Assembly: GCA_047495785.1 (NCBI GenBank)
Contig: JBLDXI010000055.1
Location: 310,001-374,000, forward strand
Reading direction: 5' to 3'
Length of the DNA stretch: 64,000 bases
Source of the DNA: Lepidodermella squamata
Lineage: Eukaryota; Gastrotricha
The notes under the pieces are model-generated. The model made no database searches, was not told where the DNA came from, and was given only the letters and a program-made list of their open reading frames with translations. Of this stretch, positions 44,430 to 55,212 are shown piece after piece. The position numbers and the translations under genes were made by a program. The stretch's first letter is position 1. Each line of letters starts with the position of its first letter.

Positions 44430-45329
44430 TCAACGCAAACAAGTAACGGAGCGGCCTCCGTCGACAGGCAAGATAACACCTGTTGAATAACGGGAGGCGT
44501 CCGATGCTATGAAAGCAACAACTTCAGCCACTTCCTCAGGTTCGCAAACTTTTCTCGTGTAGGCTGACAGCGGGTGGGTTTCCTTTGTCCGCTCGCGATT
44601 CCTTTTAATAGTTTCCTCGTCATACCCGGCGCGCCGTTGAATATCGGTAATTACCATGCCAGGGCTAAAATTCGAATGTCAAATTAGCAAATTTATAGGT
44701 ACCTATCCTGAGAAATACAAACTTGACGCTGTTAACGCGAACGCCTTTCGGGGCCAACTCCAAAGCTGCACATACTGACATGTGGTTGACAGCAGCCTTC
44801 GACGCGCTGTAGGCCAGCATATTCGGGAAAGCCCTAGTACCGCATACGCTCGATATATTAACAATGCAACCGTGTGTGGCAATTAGATGCGGGGCAGCAA
44901 GGTTCATGAGGTGAAGAGGTGCCCTAATAGACACGGTAGAATTTTATGATAAATTTCGTAAGAATTAGCTACAAACTTCACATTCACGTCCATCATGGAG
45001 TCATACTGCTCCATTATAGCAGGGGACTCAACACTTCCCAGTATAGCGATGCCAGCGTTGTTTATCAAAACATCCAACTTCGAAAATCGTTGAATTGTTT
45101 CAGCTATTATTCGCTCACGATCTTCTGCCTTTGACAAATCGGCGACTATGGTGAATACGTCTTCGGCATTCGCGTTGCATCTTTTGACGGTGTCCGCCAA
45201 ACCTTCGGCACTTCGCCCAGTTAATGACAACTTGGCGCCCAATTTCGCAAAGCAGACGGCTATAGCAGCGCCAATGCCAGCCGATGCTCCGGTTATCACG
45301 CAAACCTTCCCAGACAGTGATAGAGACAT
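44430..45329 (-). CDS. Short-chain dehydrogenase/reductase, cluster copy 6
   Basis: Exons 44977-45329, 44723-44923 and 44430-44664; 262 aa. It keeps TGASAGIGAAIA, NNAG, IVNISSVCG, YSASK (the YxxxK pair), and the NPG loop by splicing (NPGMVITDIQRRAG). It is the most upstream gene of the tandem array. Its exon 3 resembles copies 1 and 2 rather than 3-5. The SDR family uses NAD(P)H; the substrate is unknown. Confidence 0.92.
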
Positions 45330-45923
45330 TATTATAAGCTCTATAAGCGTGCAAAATTCTCAAATCTCAAATTTCCCTGGATGTGGATTGTTGTGGAATA
45401 ATTCCATAATTACATGATTCCCATAATAATATTTTCAATTATTACAAAAGCGCAAAATCATCTTACTTGGCTTTTCAGGATGATTCTAAAAAATTGAGGT
45501 TACCACATGCAAGCTGATGATTTTTGGGGGAAATGTGTAATGTCTTCTGTCTTCCTAATTTCTGTTCAATAAGCTTCCACTTACGATGCATTTATATGTA
45601 GCTAAGCTGGTAGCGCAAGCTTGAAATGTCACAAACCGCTCTCCTCCATTGGCCAAACCCTAGCCCAAACTCCGTTAGCCATGTCAAAACTTGTTTTATA
45701 AAACTGAAATTCAAAACAAAAAGTCATCAACATTTACCTCGTCAGCAATTTTACTATCAATTTTCAATTTTAGCAATGATCGGCGAATTAAAATAGACGA
45801 AACACAATTATCATCGATTAAATCACAATTAATATACCATTTGTACAATCATTCACCAGTCATCTGATTTTCAAGTCTCATATACAAGTGGTGGGAGGAA
45901 GAAACTATGGCGAAGTCAAAACA
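45330..45923. other. Intergenic, 0.6 kb
   Basis: Spacer between the dehydrogenase array promoter and the 3' end of ABCB7. Nothing is recognised. Confidence 0.45.
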
Positions 45924-48432
45924 CTAACAACTACAATTGTCACATCCGTTCTTGGTCTTGTTTATTTGGCTGAGAAGAGCCGACAGCTTGTCCTGCTGCT
46001 CAGATGTCACTTCATCGAGGTTTTTCTTCGATTTATCAGCATCATCGTCGTCGCAATGCTCGCCGTTTTTGCGTTTTAACGCAGCTTCGTGTTGTTTCAA
46101 CCACATAGCCCGGTAAATACCAGCCGGTGAAACCATCAATTCGTTGTGGCTACCCCGTTCAACAACGGTGCCTTTATCGCCTAGAACAATAATTTCGTCA
46201 GCATCAGCCACTGTCGACAGACGATGGGCAATAACTAAAGCAGTGCGGCCACTCGACGCCCGTTTCATCGAATCCAAGATATGTTGTTCGGTAATCGAGT
46301 CGAGCGAAGAAGTCGCCTCGTCGTACACGAAAATCGGCGACTTTTTCAACAGAGCTCGAGCAATGGCGACACGTTGCTTCTCACCACCCGATAGCATCAA
46401 GCCCCGTTCGCCAACAATTGTCCGATAGGTATTAGGCATTTTCAGCACCGCATCATGAACATCAGCCATTCTAGCAGCTTCGTAAACCTGCTCCGGAGTA
46501 GCTTTAACATCACCATATTGGATGTTGTAATAAATCGATTCGTGGAATAAAATGCAGTCCTGTGGCACGACTGCGATAGCTTTCCTCAGGCTACTTAAAG
46601 TAACCTTGTTTATCGGCTGGCCATTGATCAAAATTTCACCGGATTGCGGCTCGTAGAATCGATATAATAATCGAACAATCGTCGACTTCCCGCTACCGGA
46701 GCCGCCAACAATTGCGACCTTATGACCAGCTGGTACGGTGAAACTAAGGCCGTCGAAGATTTTCTTCGCCGAGGAGTAACCAAAGATAACGTCCTTAAAT
46801 TCGATGGTGGCGTCTTGAGGTCCGGTCAACATGAGATTGGGTGTCCCCACCGGATCTCTGATCGCAGGCGGTTGCTCCATGATTGAAAACATCGTGCCCA
46901 TATCGATCATAGCCTGTCTCGTTTCTCGGTATACTGAACCCAGAAACCCGAGTGGGATCGAAAGTTGAAAAACTAGACCGTTGATCAGCACCATGTCGCC
47001 AATAGAAAGTTGTCCTGAAAAATTCAAAATAATTATAATCAAAATTAGATAAAAAATGGAAGCTACCTTTCATGACTCCATAGCCAATCATTCCCATAGT
47101 CGTGGCCATTGCAGCGGAGAAGATCGCATTTTGGCCCCAATTGAGGAAAGCCAAGCTGGTCGTTGTTTTCAGCGATGCTCCTTCGTACTTGGCCAAGTGC
47201 TTTTCGTAACGATCCGCTTCTAGCTGCTCGTTATTGAAATATTTGACCGTTTCATAGTTAAGCAAGCTATCTACGGCTACATTTCCGGCCTCTTGATCGG
47301 CTCGGTTCATGTCAATCCGAAACTGGGTTCTGAAATCATAAAATAACTGAGAATTTAGAGGAGTGTTAAAAGGCTCAAAATAATTGATATTGACATTGAA
47401 TTTCTCAGTAATTTAGATCTATCTTCATTTACATACGACGGCACTTCACTCATCACAAGAAAATTAAGGTGGTCGAATTTGGAAATTATGAAATTACCTC
47501 CACTGTGTTGTCGCAAAGGTGAAAGCTGCATATAACCCGGTAAAACCAAGCGTTACCAGGGCGTACTCGGGTCCGAACCGGTACCACATTATGCTGGAAA
47601 CAATGCCCAACTCCAGAGCAGTTGGGAAAATATTGAAGATTATAGCTGAAAGGAGAAAGTTGATGCCACGAGTGCCTCGGTCCACGGCCTTCGCAAGACC
47701 ACCGGTTCTGCGGGTCAGATGGAAACGGAGGTCCAGTTCGTGGAGGTGCAGGAACACGTTTCGAGCGACTCGCCGCGTAGAATCGTGAGCCGCACGGGCA
47801 AATACGGCGTTTCGCAACTCGTTAAAGGCTGACGCACCGGTCCTCGCAAGGCCATCTGAAATTTCAAGCGTAAAAACTCACGATTTCAATCGCTTCAACT
47901 CACAGCCAGCAATCATTGCAAAACCCGTGACCATAATTGCAGATCCGGGGTCTTGAAGCAGTACCCCAGCATTCGGGCCGAAATAGTCGATAACTTTGCC
48001 GAAAATGGTTGGTACCACCACATTCAACCCCTTTGCTGCAACAAGCAGACCCATAGCCGCCACAACTCGGTAGCGAATGTGCGGCTTGTCTTTAGGCCAA
48101 ACGTAACTCAGCAGCGCTTTCATGATGTAACTAGCTGTGACTGGCGTTTCTTTTCCGGCTAAGCCCAGCTCCTCTCTCGTCAAATTCGTCGCGCCAGGGT
48201 GGAAGCAACCCCGCAGTGGAATCAAATTGGTTCCAATTGGAGGCCTCAAAAACGCATTATTTTTTATTGCAGCTGCATTCCTTTTGTTTTGGTTGTCATC
48301 TGATACGGACACTGATAGGCACGTCACCAGTGGCCGCTTAGATCCAACAAAATCACGATAACGGCAACGACGCAAGAAGTGATACCGGCTGAGAAACTGA
48401 ATATAAGGGGTCGAATAGGTGGAGAAGACCAT
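45924..48432 (-). CDS. ABCB7: Mitochondrial ABC half-transporter ABCB7 (Atm1)
   Basis: Exons 47904-48432, 47498-47855, 47067-47329 and 45924-47014 encode 746 aa. A basic N-terminus (YHFLRRCRYRDF) fits a mitochondrial presequence. The membrane domain contains LDLRFHLTRRTGGLAKAVDRG, a family hallmark. The nucleotide-binding domain has Walker A GGSGSGKST, Q-loop VVPQD, signature LSGGEKQR, Walker B IFVYDEATSSLD and the switch His in IAHRLSTV. The C-terminus NGCDNCSC matches the GCGNCSC end of animal ABCB7. It exports a glutathione-linked sulfur species from the matrix, needed for cytosolic Fe-S proteins. Intron 2 hosts a C/D snoRNA. The stop of PAXBP1 lies 129 bp upstream on the same strand, with a TTTTTATAG acceptor-like site between. 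Confidence 0.96.
47399..47464 (-). ncRNA. C/D-box snoRNA A, in ABCB7 intron 2
   Basis: Minus strand: TTCTT then C box GTGATGA, the shared core GTGAAGTGCCGTCGTATGT, C' ATGAAGA, and D box CTGA followed by GAAA, which can close a short terminal stem. The core GAAGTGCCGTCGTA is identical in four copies, so it is probably the guide. Host intron 47330-47497. Confidence 0.72.
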
Positions 48433-48561
48433 CTTTATATATTTATAAGTTATGCGAACTATAAAAATTAGACAACTTCATGAAACAACAAGTCTTCTTA
48501 GAACGATTTAATAGTAAAAAATTGCGGCTTGCTAGAAAATTCAATCGTCAGTTTATCACAT

Positions 48562-51275
48562 TTAGAGCTGAATATTCAGCTCGCTAACGATACGACTCGC
48601 GAAATCGTTCGCGTGGACGGCAATAAAGAAATCAGAAACAGCAGATGCGAACATTTTTACAGCACCGCGTGATTGAGCGTCCGTGCTGCTTTTCGCAAAT
48701 CGACCGACCAGCTGGAACAGCAGTGTTACGAACGGCTTCAGCTTGTCCAAAGTTGTCAACTGACTTGCCGGCATCGAGGCGAACCAAACAGCCGGAATCG
48801 CTGACATGAGCATTGTGTAAATCTCGATAACATCTTGTGTCACGTTTTCGATTTGAGTCAGGCCGAGAGCGATGTATCGGTTCAGAAGCCCAGTTAGCAT
48901 CAAATCTTGAAGGGCCGCAGGAGCAATTATCGTCGAGAAGCGAGACATTGACACGAAAAGCTAAATTAAAATATATCGGTAAGAAAGTTTTTCGGAAATT
49001 AGCTCGGATTATTACCTTGATGCAATTCCAAAGCTGTCGGTAAAAATATTGACTAAGCAGTGAGTTTTTATCAGCCAAAGCTGTCTTATTGCACATTGGC
49101 ATGAAAACATCGTGTTCCAGCATTTCATTGTATCGTTTTCTGATACCAGTAATTAGATCGCGAACCTGCTTTGAATTCGAATTCAGCGTCGGAAAAATTG
49201 TGGCCAGAGATTCAATCAAGTCAGCTAGCCGTTTTGTTTGGCTAAGCGAGAGAGGATCCCAGACTTTGGTGACGAGCTCGGTCAACTTTGGCACCACTAC
49301 TTTGTCGACCAAAGAAGGTAAAATTGACAATTCATCCTCGGGGACTTGTTCATTTTGCGAGGTAACGGGAGAAACCCGGCAAAAACTGGCTAGAGTTTTA
49401 AACCACATGTGGTCTTGAATTGAAGTTGCATTTTCCTACGAATAAAAGGTTCTATATGGTGAGAAAACGTGAGAACAGAACAATTTACCTCGAGCGGATT
49501 CCAGTCCAAAATATGAAGACGGACTAAAGGAGCGACTAATTTTGCCAAGCAAAGACCGCCGAATGCTTGCCGGTACGAGTCTGAAGCCTCTGATCGCCAA
49601 TCATCGAATCTTGAAATGATCGAGTCCAGCTGAACGAAATCTTCGCAAATTTCAGCCAGCGTCTCGGCCACTTGCTTTCGAACAGCGTCTTGAAGAGAAT
49701 AATTTATCAGTTCCGAATCGTATAATTTATCGATAAGAAAATACCTCTTTCTGAGCCCAATTTAATGTTATCTGATGTGGTTTCTTCGTCGTCTGTTGAC
49801 CAGCCATCGTAGTGATTCTGAATGCCTTGGGTCTGCCTCTTCCATCGTCGCCTTGATCTCCTGCCATTTCGGTCTGTTATACGCGCTTGCGTCTCTTCAT
49901 CGGGCTGATAAGGCGCTTGACCCGGTTTAGTCACTGCACTCTCCAAACTTTGATCGGCAACATCTTGCCTTCGCCGCTTCATTAGCCGATCCGCCCGTTG
50001 CCGGTAAACAGTCAGAAGTCGCTCTTCGAGACTGATGATTGATGGCATTTTCGTATTGTAGCAGTCAATAAAATCCGAAATGTAAGCGGATAATTGTTGA
50101 TAAAAGCAGTATTGATGATCGAGTATTGCGGTTTTTTCTTCGGAAGACTTGATCTCTTGTTGACTATATTCGTAACTATCCAACCTGGCTTGGCGTTCGA
50201 ATTTGTGACGACGATGAGATTCGATGAGATCAGATAAACTTTGCGCGAGTTCCTGCTTCACCTGTCCAACTGATACTTTCTGAGTCTGAGCCGCTTTACG
50301 AGCTGCGTTAAAGACGCTTCGGCTCGAAACTGAAGACACTGATTCCGAGACTACAGAAATCGCTTGGTTTTTATCCATGACGTTCATCGTACTGACTCCT
50401 TTCGATATTTGCTGCTGTTCCCATTCTCTTTCGTGATCTGACTCAGCGTCACTGCCTTGTTCAGCTGTCAAGAATTCGTTGCGCAATGCTCGACGCTGGT
50501 CTTCCTGGCGTTGTCTGACTGACATCTTCAGCCTTCCGTCATCCTCGCCACCGGCTTCCTGATCACTAACATCAGATCGATCCGCATCGTCATCCTCTCG
50601 AACTAATGCTGACTTCTCTTCCCGCTTCGGCTCGATTTTTAATGGAGCGCCGACATTGCCAATAGTGGGTTGACCGGTAGCAACTCCTGTGTCCCTCAAT
50701 AACTGACGCTTCTTTTTCATCAAATGTATCATTTTTGCGTCTGGTATTACACCACTTTTAAGCATATCAGACAGTGATGATGAAAATGATGCAGGCGCCT
50801 CGGAAGCTGGATTGCTGCCTTCTTCGAGATCAATAGCTTCTTCTCCAATGAGAATAACGTCTTCGTTATTTTCACCTTTAGGCTGGGATTTATCAGACGA
50901 TCCACTGCGAGAAGATTTCGACTTTTGACTCCCTTTATCCCTCTGTGATTTAACATAATCCTGTTTTAGTTGTTGCGCAACACGAATACTCCGGTCAGGC
51001 TTTTTCACTTGAAAATCGGTCAGGTCACCTACGAATAATAACAGTAAAATATATACGCCAAAACACTTTTGATCATTCATACTTTCTTCCTCAAATGACA
51101 CAGCAGTTATTTTCATCGTTGAAGTTACTTTTTCGGCAACATCTGATACATTGGAAGAAGGTTTGGGAACGGGTGCCATAGGCTCCACTACTGCTGATTC
51201 CGCTTCACCTTCCTCATCTGCGGCACGGGCTGACTTGAGGCTGAGGTTCTTTTTCGGTTTTTTAAATAATGACAT
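48562..51275 (-). CDS. PAXBP1: PAXBP1/GCFC homologue
   Basis: Five coding exons (51083-51275, 49745-51028, 49489-49688, 49016-49435, 48562-48960) encode 831 aa. The N-terminal half is charged and disordered, with the conserved GVIPDAKMIHLMKKKRQL block and a long coiled-coil stretch. The C-terminal GCF domain has FDDWRSEASDSYRQAFGGLC, LAKLVAPLVRLHILDWNPLE, LPSLVDKVVVPKLTELV, WDPLSLSQTKRL and DVFMPM. Vertebrate PAXBP1 and GCFC2 link to chromatin methylation and to the intron-lariat spliceosome. Further upstream, a 5'UTR exon (51276-51423) and candidate exons 51591-51639 and 51822-51879 are separated by introns that host snoRNAs. ABCB7 follows 129 bp downstream. Confidence 0.92.
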
Positions 51276-51490
51276 TTAAAATTCTATGAAAGAAACTCAA
51301 TATGTTGAGTTCAGAAGGTATATATCAAGCATCGAAGGTAACAGAACCAGCGGCTTCTCCGTCTTGATCGCTGGTCTTCTAGCTAACTGTATTACTGTTA
51401 AGCCGAGCGACGAGTGAGACAATCTGAAAATGATAAACAATACCTAATTAAATTAATGCTTTAAATGTTCTACTAGAGTTGTCATAGTTT

Positions 51491-51556
51491 TTCTCAGAAA
51501 TATGAAATATTGTCTTCATTCTTCAAAATACGACGGCACTTCGATCATCATGAGAA
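51491..51556 (-). ncRNA. C/D-box snoRNA B, 5'UTR intron
   Basis: Minus strand: TTCTCATGATGA (terminal stem plus C box), core CGAAGTGCCGTCGTA, C' ATGAAGA, D box CTGA and closing GAA. TTCTCA pairs with TGAGAA. It lies in the intron between candidate exons 51591-51639 and 51276-51423. Confidence 0.78.
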
Positions 51557-51712
51557 TTCAATGCTCACTAAATGCTAGATTTATACTCACATTTTGATGT
51601 TGCGCTTGGCCAGGCTGGGATCGGCAAGAATCATGGCATCTGTAAGTACAAAAAATATTACTACTTTGCGATAAAAACCGATAATAATTTTATCCCAAAC
51701 AGGGTCTCAGTT

Positions 51713-51765
51713 ATAGAAAAATTCGTCTTCATAGACATACGACGGCACTTCAATCATCATGAGAA
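51713..51765 (-). ncRNA. C/D-box snoRNA C, 5'UTR intron
   Basis: Minus strand: TTCTCATGATGA, core TGAAGTGCCGTCGTATGT, C' ATGAAGA, then CTATAACTGAGA with D box CTGA. TCTC/GAGA forms the terminal stem. It is in the intron between candidate exons 51822-51879 and 51591-51639. Confidence 0.78.
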
Positions 51766-51947
51766 TTTTTTTAAATTCACCACGTGAATTAAACTAAGTA
51801 GCATCTTGAAATTAAACGTACCAAAAAGTCAACTGTTAATTGCGATTGAATGGGCGGCCAGATGTCATCGAGGCAGCATCTTGATAAAAATAAACGGAGT
51901 TAGCGTAAAATAACCAATCAAGTTACAAAACGAGCTTCTAGCAATGA

Positions 51948-52008
51948 CTGTCAGAAATGATGAATTGTCTTCATGAGATGTACGACGGCACTTCACTCAT
52001 CATAAGAT
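51948..52008 (-). ncRNA. C/D-box snoRNA D
   Basis: Minus strand: CTTATGATGA (C box), core GTGAAGTGCCGTCGTACAT, C' ATGAAGA, D box CTGA before CAGTC. The terminal stem is weaker than in B and C. It is upstream of candidate exon 51822-51879, in the next intron. Confidence 0.72.
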
Positions 52009-52620
52009 ATAAAAACGAGAAGGCCGAGCGGATGGTTCCTGGCCTTTTCGTGTCACTAGGCAATGCGGCAACGTCAAGGACAGATGGTTTTTCACTAGTA
52101 CACCAGTGAAAAACGATTTTCTGTAATGTCCATGAGATGCCGAGCTTCACATTGCATACACGACTTCAAGAACTACTTTAACATACCATTGAGTTTAGCA
52201 ATTTGCGATTGGTGGTCACGAGCAGAAAGCGGCTGGTCGAGTTAATTTCATGGGATGAAATAGGAGATATATCATAAAACGAAATATCAAGTAAATACAA
52301 AGATAGCAAGACCCGCATAGATAACGAATGATGAGTGCGTGGAAGTAGCGCAAGCGGATTGTTGCCGAAGAAAAAAAAATAAAATAACGTGGACTTCATT
52401 AAATACTCACACTGATAATTTCCAAAAAATGATCAAATACAATTGGAATTTTATTTCGAGCGTTGCTGAATTATTATTTTTAGATTATCTCATTAAATGG
52501 TTTTTTTCGAACTTATGCGCGCCAGCTTGTCTCAGGTGCCTCAGGTGAGAGAGGGCGAAAAAACCGAAAACTGACGAATATATCTGGGACCCGTTGATTA
52601 CCTGCGAATTACCAAGACCC
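52009..52620. other. Divergent promoter region of PAXBP1 and MLYCD
   Basis: Between the snoRNA-bearing 5' region (minus) and MLYCD (plus). It contains a perfect 10-bp hairpin, GTTTTTCACT (52087-52096) with AGTGAAAAAC (52105-52114). The rest is AT-rich, with no other signals recognised. Confidence 0.5.
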
Positions 52621-54085
52621 ATGTCGCTATCTAGGTCTTTGACTCTGTTAAAATGCATTTCACCCTTGCGTTTCGCCGTCGGATTTCGGCATATAGTTCG
52701 AGCCGTAACGGCTGAAGACCTAACGAAACAAGCAGACCGGACAATCAACCAGCCTTTCAAGGACAGCGACAATACCGTAGAGGACTTATGCTCTCTCTTG
52801 GCACGGTCGTCGGTTGAGAGTCGAATTGCACTGATACGACATTTAGCAAAGAACCATGGCGTGAAAATGCCTCAACTCAGGCAAGTAGCTGGCAGTTTGA
52901 CTTACATGCAGTCATCCAGTGCAGCAAATGACATCGCCATCGCGAAGCGTATTAGTGACGCAGGTCTGCCCGCATTTAAATATGCCTTCGAAAAAATAGC
53001 TCGAAATATGGAAGGCATTAAATCTTTGGTCGAACTTAGAGCAATTCTGCTGGAGAAGCTGTTGAACTCGAAGGACGAGGCTTATGTTAGCGACCCGGAT
53101 GAATCTGCGCAGCTCCAATTTATGCAGAATATTTTAAGGGAATTGTTTTTGCTATGGTTCTCTCCTGCCCTATTACAACTTCAGCGTCTGTCGTGGGATT
53201 CGACACCGGCCAGTCTAATGGAATCCGTGGCGCTGTCCCCCGCTGTTCATCCTGTTACAAGTTGGCAAGACATGAAAAGACGCCTCCATGATACTGATCG
53301 CCGATGCTTTGTATTCACTCATCCTTCACTCTCGCCTCAATACCCCGTGATTATTTTATACGTTGCGCTTATGCCGTCTATCCCTTCGCACATGAGCGAC
53401 ATTTTAGAAATGCCTTATCAATCGGAGCACAGATCAGATAATCACAATGCAGCTATCTTCTACAGTATTACTTCGCAAAATAAGGGTCTTAACGGCATCG
53501 ATCTGGGCCACAGTCTAATTCGGCGTGTTATGGGTGTTTTGCGAAGTGAATCCCCCGAACTGACGCAATTCTCGACACTCTCACCCATTCCGCGATTCTT
53601 GTATTGGCTGGGGCGCAACGTGAATGAAGTCAGGCCTCACGAGGCGGCGCAGTTTCCAATATTGGGGGACTCAAAATGCACCACAAGTATTCCTGGTTTT
53701 ATGAACAAGATCGTCGAGAATCCTTCCGCGCAGGAGTCGGAAGAGTTCAAAAAAATTATGTTGCGACTGACTGCTCGTTACCTTTTTGAAGCCAGACATC
53801 GCGGATTTGCGATAGGTTTGTCTCGCCTTCGGTCAGCTTTTCGGTCATATTTAGCATTTTATCATTTTTTTTATAGATCCAGTTGCTCACTTCCATTTGA
53901 GAAACGGGGCGGAAATATACCGTATAAACTGGCTCGGTGATCTTTCTCCCAAGGGTATTCAGCAATCTGCGTCAATTATGGTAAATTATCGTTATTGGCC
54001 CGAACGACTGGACAAAAATGCTCACGCCTATGCCGTCGATCGGAAAATCGCGATTTCCAAAGATGTGGAAAATCTGCTGAATTGA
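52621..54085 (+). CDS. MLYCD: Malonyl-CoA decarboxylase
   Basis: Two exons (52621-53815, 53877-54085) encode 467 aa. The enzyme converts malonyl-CoA to acetyl-CoA and CO2, relieving inhibition of fatty-acid import and clearing malonyl-CoA in mitochondria. The N-terminal helical domain is followed by the catalytic acetyltransferase-like domain: AVHPVTSWQDMKRRL, RRCFVFTHPSL, AAIFYSITSQNKGLNGIDLG, FSTLSPIPRFLYWL and, after the splice, DPVAHFHLRNGAEIYRINWL and MVNYRYW. The start at 52621 gives MSLSRSLTLLKC, a plausible mitochondrial leader; the open frame above begins with a non-ATG. The C-terminus ends NLLN and lacks the SKL peroxisomal signal of the human enzyme. MRPL19 starts 113 bp downstream. 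Confidence 0.93.
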
Positions 54086-54198
54086 TTGCCCTCCATTCGA
54101 CTTTCTGTTTTTGATAATACTTGTATACCTATTATTGATTAATTTATCGATTCTTCCGTTGTTTACTATTCAATATTCTCCATATAGTTGTTTCAACG

Positions 54199-55122
54199 AT
54201 GTATTTGAAAAGCTTGGCCAATGCTTTTAATTATGGTCTAGCGGCAAATGTATTAGTTTTGCCGCGTCGCTTGGCCAACACTGTTCCGGATGTTGTTATT
54301 GATCGCCATCGTAAAAGCCGCTTGTCAAATTGGAAAGAGCCAGCCGAAGCACCGGCAGAAACGCTTGATACTACTCTGGACAGAAGTCGCGACCTCTACC
54401 CCGAGTTTTTACCTAACATTGCCTGGTACCGACGTGATAAGATCAAGGAAAAGTTGGAACGATCAGACATGCTCAAACGTCGTTCGGCCATTCAAATTCC
54501 TGAATTTTACGTCGGTTCAGTGTTGAAGGTTACATCCTCGAACCAACATGCTCAAGGCAAACAGACTGTTTTTGTTGGCATATGTATCCAGCGCCAAGGT
54601 TATGGCTTGCAACATTCTTTCACGCTTCGTAATGTTGTCGATGGCATGGGTGTTGAAATAATGTATCACATGTACAATCCAACTATTCAAAAAATTGAGG
54701 TTTTGAAGCTTGAACGGCGTTTGGACAAGGATTTGTCGTATTTGCGCGATGCCCCACCCGAGCATAGCACTTTCCCGTTTGAGATGGAACCAGTGATTTT
54801 ACCGAAGGGTAGTGCAGTTCCTCTGAACACTATCAAAGTCAAACTGAACAGCCCTCCGTGGTTTCGTCGATGGGAATTACTTGATATAAAAGGCGCTGAA
54901 ATTCCGGCAATTCGTGAACCGCGTGAGAAACGCGCTGAAATTTTCAGAAAACAGCGCGAAATTGAGAAGCACGATTTGATGAAGAAGTACCGTGAATCGG
55001 TCAAGGACGACGAAGCTATGTCTATTTTGCGCGAAGTCCGGTCGGCTGATCGTAAAATTATAAGTCAATCGAAAACTGTATCATCCTCTGGTGCCTCGAC
55101 GGCTGAGCCGCCGAAAAAATGA
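54199..55122 (+). CDS. MRPL19: Mitochondrial ribosomal protein bL19m
   Basis: A single exon of 307 aa. The basic/hydrophobic N-terminus is a probable mitochondrial presequence. The bL19 core is clear: IQIPEFYVGSVLKVT, VFVGICIQRQGYGLQHSFTL, RNVVDGMGVEIMYHMYNP, KIEVLKLERRLDKDLSYLRD and the PPWFRRWE extension of the animal protein. bL19m sits at the subunit interface of the large mitoribosomal subunit. The C-terminal tail is charged and coiled. It is sandwiched, same strand, between MLYCD (113 bp upstream) and TECR (90 bp downstream). A CCATATAG acceptor-like site precedes the ATG. Confidence 0.94.
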   Translation: MYLKSLANAFNYGLAANVLVLPRRLANTVPDVVIDRHRKSRLSNWKEPAEAPAETLDTTLDRSRDLYPEFLPNIAWYRRDKIKEKLERSDMLKRRSAIQIPEFYVGSVLKVTSSNQHAQGKQTVFVGICIQRQGYGLQHSFTLRNVVDGMGVEIMYHMYNPTIQKIEVLKLERRLDKDLSYLRDAPPEHSTFPFEMEPVILPKGSAVPLNTIKVKLNSPPWFRRWELLDIKGAEIPAIREPREKRAEIFRKQREIEKHDLMKKYRESVKDDEAMSILREVRSADRKIISQSKTVSSSGASTAEPPKK

Positions 55123-55212
55123 ATTTTATATGCACAATGAAAATGAAAAAATATTAAGATACAACTGAAATTTATTAAATGAAATAGATCGTTGTTATAA
55201 ATAAGCATCGAA

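Noticed and set aside
37909-45329. Regular spacing of similar segments as a repeat array
   Set aside because: The periodicity is explained by tandem SDR genes with conserved exons, not by a CRISPR-like or satellite repeat.
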